Source of the DNA: Lachnospiraceae bacterium
GTDB taxonomy: Bacteria; Bacillota_A; Clostridia; Lachnospirales; Lachnospiraceae
DNA: 64,000 bases
NCBI GenBank assembly: GCA_009911175.1
Contig: QXWX01000005.1
Coordinates: forward strand, 1-64,000
Reading direction: 5' to 3'
Position numbers and translations under genes: made by a program. The notes beneath the pieces are model-generated. The model was not told the origin of the DNA. It searched no databases and saw only the letters and a list, made by a program, of their open reading frames with translations. This document shows positions 61,194-64,000 of the stretch, piece by piece (position 1 is the stretch's first letter; each line of letters starts with the position of its first letter).

Positions 61194-62564
61194 TTATCTC
61201 ATATCCTTCAAAAACGCGCGGTACCCTCTGTAAGCTTCGTATACATCCGCCTTGCTGGAAATCTCCCAAGGCGCATGCATGCACAGGACGGCCACACCGC
61301 CGTCGATCACTTCCATGCCGTACTCGGCCAGTATGTAGGCAATGGTACCGCCGCCGCCTGCGTCGATCTTGCCCATCTCCGCCATCTGGAAGCCCACATG
61401 ATTGTCATCGAATACCCGGCGCAGCTTTGCGATATACTCCGCGTTGGCGTCATTGGAGCCGCTCTTTCCGCGTGATCCCGTATGCTTGGTGAACACAGGC
61501 CCTCTTCCGAAGAAGCTGGAAGACCTTTTTTCGTATACGTCCGTATACATGGGGTCATAGGCCGCACTCACATCGGAGGAGATCATGGTGGAATACGCCA
61601 GGGCACGGCGCAGCTTTAACTCGGAGAAGCCTTCCAGCTTTTCATACAGCTCTGCCACCGCATTTTCAAAGAATCTGGAATGCATTCCAGTTGCCCCTAC
61701 GCTGCCGATCTCTTCCTTATCTACTAGGATGCAGCAGGCCGTGCGTTCTACCTGCTCCGTATCCAGCATGGCTGCCAGAGAGGTATATGCGCAGATTCGG
61801 TCGTCCTGTCCGTAAGCCATGATCATGCTGCGATCCAGTCCGCACTCCCTTGCCCTTCCCGCGGGCACGACTTCCAGCTCTGCAGACATCAGATCTTCTT
61901 TCTCAATGTGGTATGTCTCCCGGATCAATTTCAATATCTGCGCGGCAGCAGCGTCCTTCTCCTCTCCTGCCAGCGGCCTGCTTCCGATCAGGATGTCCAA
62001 GTTTTCCCCTTCCACCACCACGGAAGCCTTCTTCTCCATCTGCTTGGAAGAAAGATGTACCAGAAGATCGGTCACCACAAAAACCGGATCCGTATCCTGT
62101 TCTCCGATGGAAATGGTCTCTCTCGTCCCGTCTTTTCTCACGACCACCCCGTGGATCGCCAGGGGCACCGTAACCCACTGGTATTTCTTGATCCCGCCGT
62201 AATAGTGGGTATCAAAATAAGCGAATCCGCTTTCTTCATAGAGCGGGTTCTGTTTCAGGTCCAGGCGCGGGGAATCAATATGCGCCCCCAAAATGTTCAT
62301 ACCGTTTTCCAGGGGCTCTGTCCCGATCTGGAACAACGCAATGGATTTTTCCATCCATGCCGCATAGACCCTGTCTCCGGGCCGAAGCTGCTCCGCTGTG
62401 TATAAATTGCGGTAGCCCTTTTCCTCGGCCTGACGGATGATCTCGGTCACACACTCCCGCTCCGTCTTGCCGGCATCCAGGAAGGCACGGTAGTCCCCAC
62501 ACACCTTTTCCAACGAATCCAGCTCGTCTGCTTCATAGGTCAGCCATAAATTATTCTCTTTCAT
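61194..62564 (-). CDS. M18-family aminopeptidase, copy 2
   Basis: 456 residues from ATG 62564 (AAGGGGAGACGAAAG upstream). It has the same metal-binding blocks as copy 1 (GAHIDSPRLDL; YGQDDRIC; DKEEIGSVGATGM; CMHAPWEISSKADVYEAY). The two are similar along their whole length but not recently identical, pointing to an old tandem duplication. It lies 13 bp after glyS, so it may be expressed with it. Confidence 0.92.
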   Translation of the reverse strand: MKENNLWLTYEADELDSLEKVCGDYRAFLDAGKTERECVTEIIRQAEEKGYRNLYTAEQLRPGDRVYAAWMEKSIALFQIGTEPLENGMNILGAHIDSPRLDLKQNPLYEESGFAYFDTHYYGGIKKYQWVTVPLAIHGVVVRKDGTRETISIGEQDTDPVFVVTDLLVHLSSKQMEKKASVVVEGENLDILIGSRPLAGEEKDAAAAQILKLIRETYHIEKEDLMSAELEVVPAGRARECGLDRSMIMAYGQDDRICAYTSLAAMLDTEQVERTACCILVDKEEIGSVGATGMHSRFFENAVAELYEKLEGFSELKLRRALAYSTMISSDVSAAYDPMYTDVYEKRSSSFFGRGPVFTKHTGSRGKSGSNDANAEYIAKLRRVFDDNHVGFQMAEMGKIDAGGGGTIAYILAEYGMEVIDGGVAVLCMHAPWEISSKADVYEAYRGYRAFLKDMR

Positions 62565-62577
62565 CTTTCGTCTCCCC

Positions 62578-63969
62578 TTAAAATCTAAACTTCTCCTCAA
62601 AGTAAGATTTCAAATCTTCGATCTTCACCCGCTCCTGCTCCATGGTGTCACGGTCGCGCACGGTTACGGCGCCGTCTTCCTGAGAATCAAAGTCATAGGT
62701 CACGCAGAACGGGGTCCCGATCTCATCCTGGCGGCGGTAGCGTTTTCCGATATTGCCCCTGTCATCATACTCGCAGTTGAAATATTTGGACAGCTCCGCA
62801 TAAACCTTCTCGGCGCCTTCGTTCAGCTTCTTGGACAGCGGCAGCACACCGACCTTCACCGGAGCCAGCGCCGGATGGAAATGGAGCACGGTCCGCATGT
62901 CTCCGCCTTCCAGCTCTTCCTCGTCATACGCGCTGCACAAAAATGCCAGTACCATACGGTCTGCGCCCAGGGAGGGCTCGATCACGTAGGGGATGTACTT
63001 TTCGTTTTTCACATCGTCAAAATACGTCAGATCCTGCTTGGACACCTCCATATGCTGGGACAGATCATAGTTGGTACGATCTGCGATTCCCCACAGTTCT
63101 CCCCAGCCGAAGGGGAACAAAAATTCCACATCCGTGGTGGCCTTGCTGTAGAAGGAAAGCTCTTCCTTATCATGGTCACGGTAGCGCACCTCATTCTCTT
63201 TGAGTCCGAGAGAACTGAGCCAGTCCAGACAGAACTGCTTCCAGTACGCAAACCACTCCAGATCCGTATCCGGCTCACAGAAGAATTCCAATTCCATCTG
63301 TTCAAATTCTCTGGTACGGAAGGTAAAGTTGCCTGGTGTGATCTCGTTCCGGAAGGACTTCCCGATCTGAGCGATGCCGAACGGAATCTTCTTTCTGGAT
63401 GTCCGCTGTACATTCTTAAAATTCACGAAGATCCCCTGGGCAGTCTCCGGCCGCAGGTAAACCGTATTCTTGGCGTCCTCTGTCACGCCCTGGAAGGTCT
63501 TGAACATCAGGTTGAACTGCCGGATATCGGTAAAATTATGCTTACCGCAGGTGGGGCACGGAATCTGGTGCTCCTGGATAAACGCCGTCATCTGCTCCTG
63601 AGTCCAGGCATCCACGGTGCCCTCCAGCGCAATCCCCTTTTCTTCACAGAAGTCCTCAATCAGCTTATCCGCGCGGAACCGCTCATGGCATTCCTTACAG
63701 TCCATCAGAGGGTCAGAAAATCCGCCCAGATGTCCGGATGCCACCCAGGTCTGGGGATTCATCAGGATCGCGCAGTCCACACCCACATTATAAGGGGACT
63801 CCTGAACGAACTTCTGCCACCAGGCTTTTTTTACGTTATTCTTCAATTCCACGCCAAGATTGCCGTAATCCCACGTATTCGCCAGACCTCCGTAGATCTC
63901 GGAGCCGGGATATACGAAGCCTCTCGATTTTGCAAGGGCCACAATCTTTTCCATCGTCTTTTCTACCAT
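62578..63969 (-). CDS. glyS: Glycyl-tRNA synthetase (single-chain type)
   Basis: 463 residues, the homodimeric class II form rather than the alpha2-beta2 GlyQ/GlyS form. Visible blocks: [13 protein letters not shown] (about 15), [20 protein letters not shown] (about 188), [20 protein letters not shown] (about 215) and GLADRM-like [10 protein letters not shown] (about 330). It charges tRNA-Gly. TGAGGAACAGT precedes the ATG. The last 31 bp of the window upstream show no T-box. Confidence 0.96.
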   Translation of the reverse strand: MVEKTMEKIVALAKSRGFVYPGSEIYGGLANTWDYGNLGVELKNNVKKAWWQKFVQESPYNVGVDCAILMNPQTWVASGHLGGFSDPLMDCKECHERFRADKLIEDFCEEKGIALEGTVDAWTQEQMTAFIQEHQIPCPTCGKHNFTDIRQFNLMFKTFQGVTEDAKNTVYLRPETAQGIFVNFKNVQRTSRKKIPFGIAQIGKSFRNEITPGNFTFRTREFEQMELEFFCEPDTDLEWFAYWKQFCLDWLSSLGLKENEVRYRDHDKEELSFYSKATTDVEFLFPFGWGELWGIADRTNYDLSQHMEVSKQDLTYFDDVKNEKYIPYVIEPSLGADRMVLAFLCSAYDEEELEGGDMRTVLHFHPALAPVKVGVLPLSKKLNEGAEKVYAELSKYFNCEYDDRGNIGKRYRRQDEIGTPFCVTYDFDSQEDGAVTVRDRDTMEQERVKIEDLKSYFEEKFRF

Positions 63970-64000
63970 ACTGTCTGTTCCTCACATTCTTTTTTTCATC

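Overview
The window looks like a chromosome segment of a Gram-positive gut-type Clostridium relative, most likely a Lachnospiraceae member. Reasons: a SCIFF peptide with its radical-SAM maturase, hemZ, a fused secDF, a single-chain glycyl-tRNA synthetase, LoaP-type NusG paralogs, and the pyrH-frr-uppS-cdsA-dxr-rseP and rel-MBL-hemZ-hisS-aspS gene orders. No rRNA and no CRISPR array are present. One tRNA gene (Gly, anticodon GCC) is present.

Layout. (1) 1-3.4 kb: the 5' end of a transposase gene, a membrane-anchored transglutaminase-like protein and an AAA-like ATPase/nuclease-like protein. A perfect hairpin closes this part. (2) 3.4-31 kb, all on the minus strand: a roughly 26-kb surface-polysaccharide operon, read from 30.9 kb down to 3.4 kb. 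It starts with two tandem LoaP/NusG-like antiterminators. Next comes a leader with a frame-disrupted small ORF and an intrinsic terminator, then the initiating sugar-phosphate transferase. After that come an epimerase-glycosyltransferase fusion, LicD, two glycosyltransferases, a Wzy-like polymerase, acyltransferases, a KpsS-like transferase, pseudaminic acid genes (pseB, C, F, I, with pseG at the far end), an ATP-grasp enzyme, a BCCT transporter, a PIG-L deacetylase, a LicC-LicA fusion, an IspD/TarI-like cytidylyltransferase, a Wzx flippase, a GDSL hydrolase, an SDR, and a decayed MBOAT/SGNH O-acylation pair. The gene content predicts a Wzx/Wzy-type capsule or wall polysaccharide carrying a pseudaminic-type sialic acid and phosphocholine, with choline imported by the BCCT carrier. 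This is the most interesting system in the window. (3) 31.4-38.7 kb: a 47-codon small ORF, then the housekeeping run rseP, dxr, cdsA, uppS, frr, pyrH, and a ClC-family transporter with Cys at the usual gating-Glu position. (4) 38.9-40.2 kb: a charged hypothetical protein and tRNA-Gly. (5) 40.4-59.6 kb: aspS, hisS, a two-component/ABC (RR-HK-permease-ATPase) cassette, hemZ, an MBL hydrolase, rel, recJ, secDF, scfB and scfA. (6) 59.7-64 kb: two paralogous M18 aminopeptidases and glyS.

Two short dispersed repeat families occur in the housekeeping half: a 46-bp tandem unit (36.3 and 43.6 kb) and a 49-bp hairpin element (37.4 and 47.0 kb). Several genes at the far end of the polysaccharide operon, and the small ORF in its leader, are interrupted by what look like single-base indels. 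From sequence alone I cannot tell decay or phase variation from assembly error. All functions are inferred from motifs and remembered families; no search was run.
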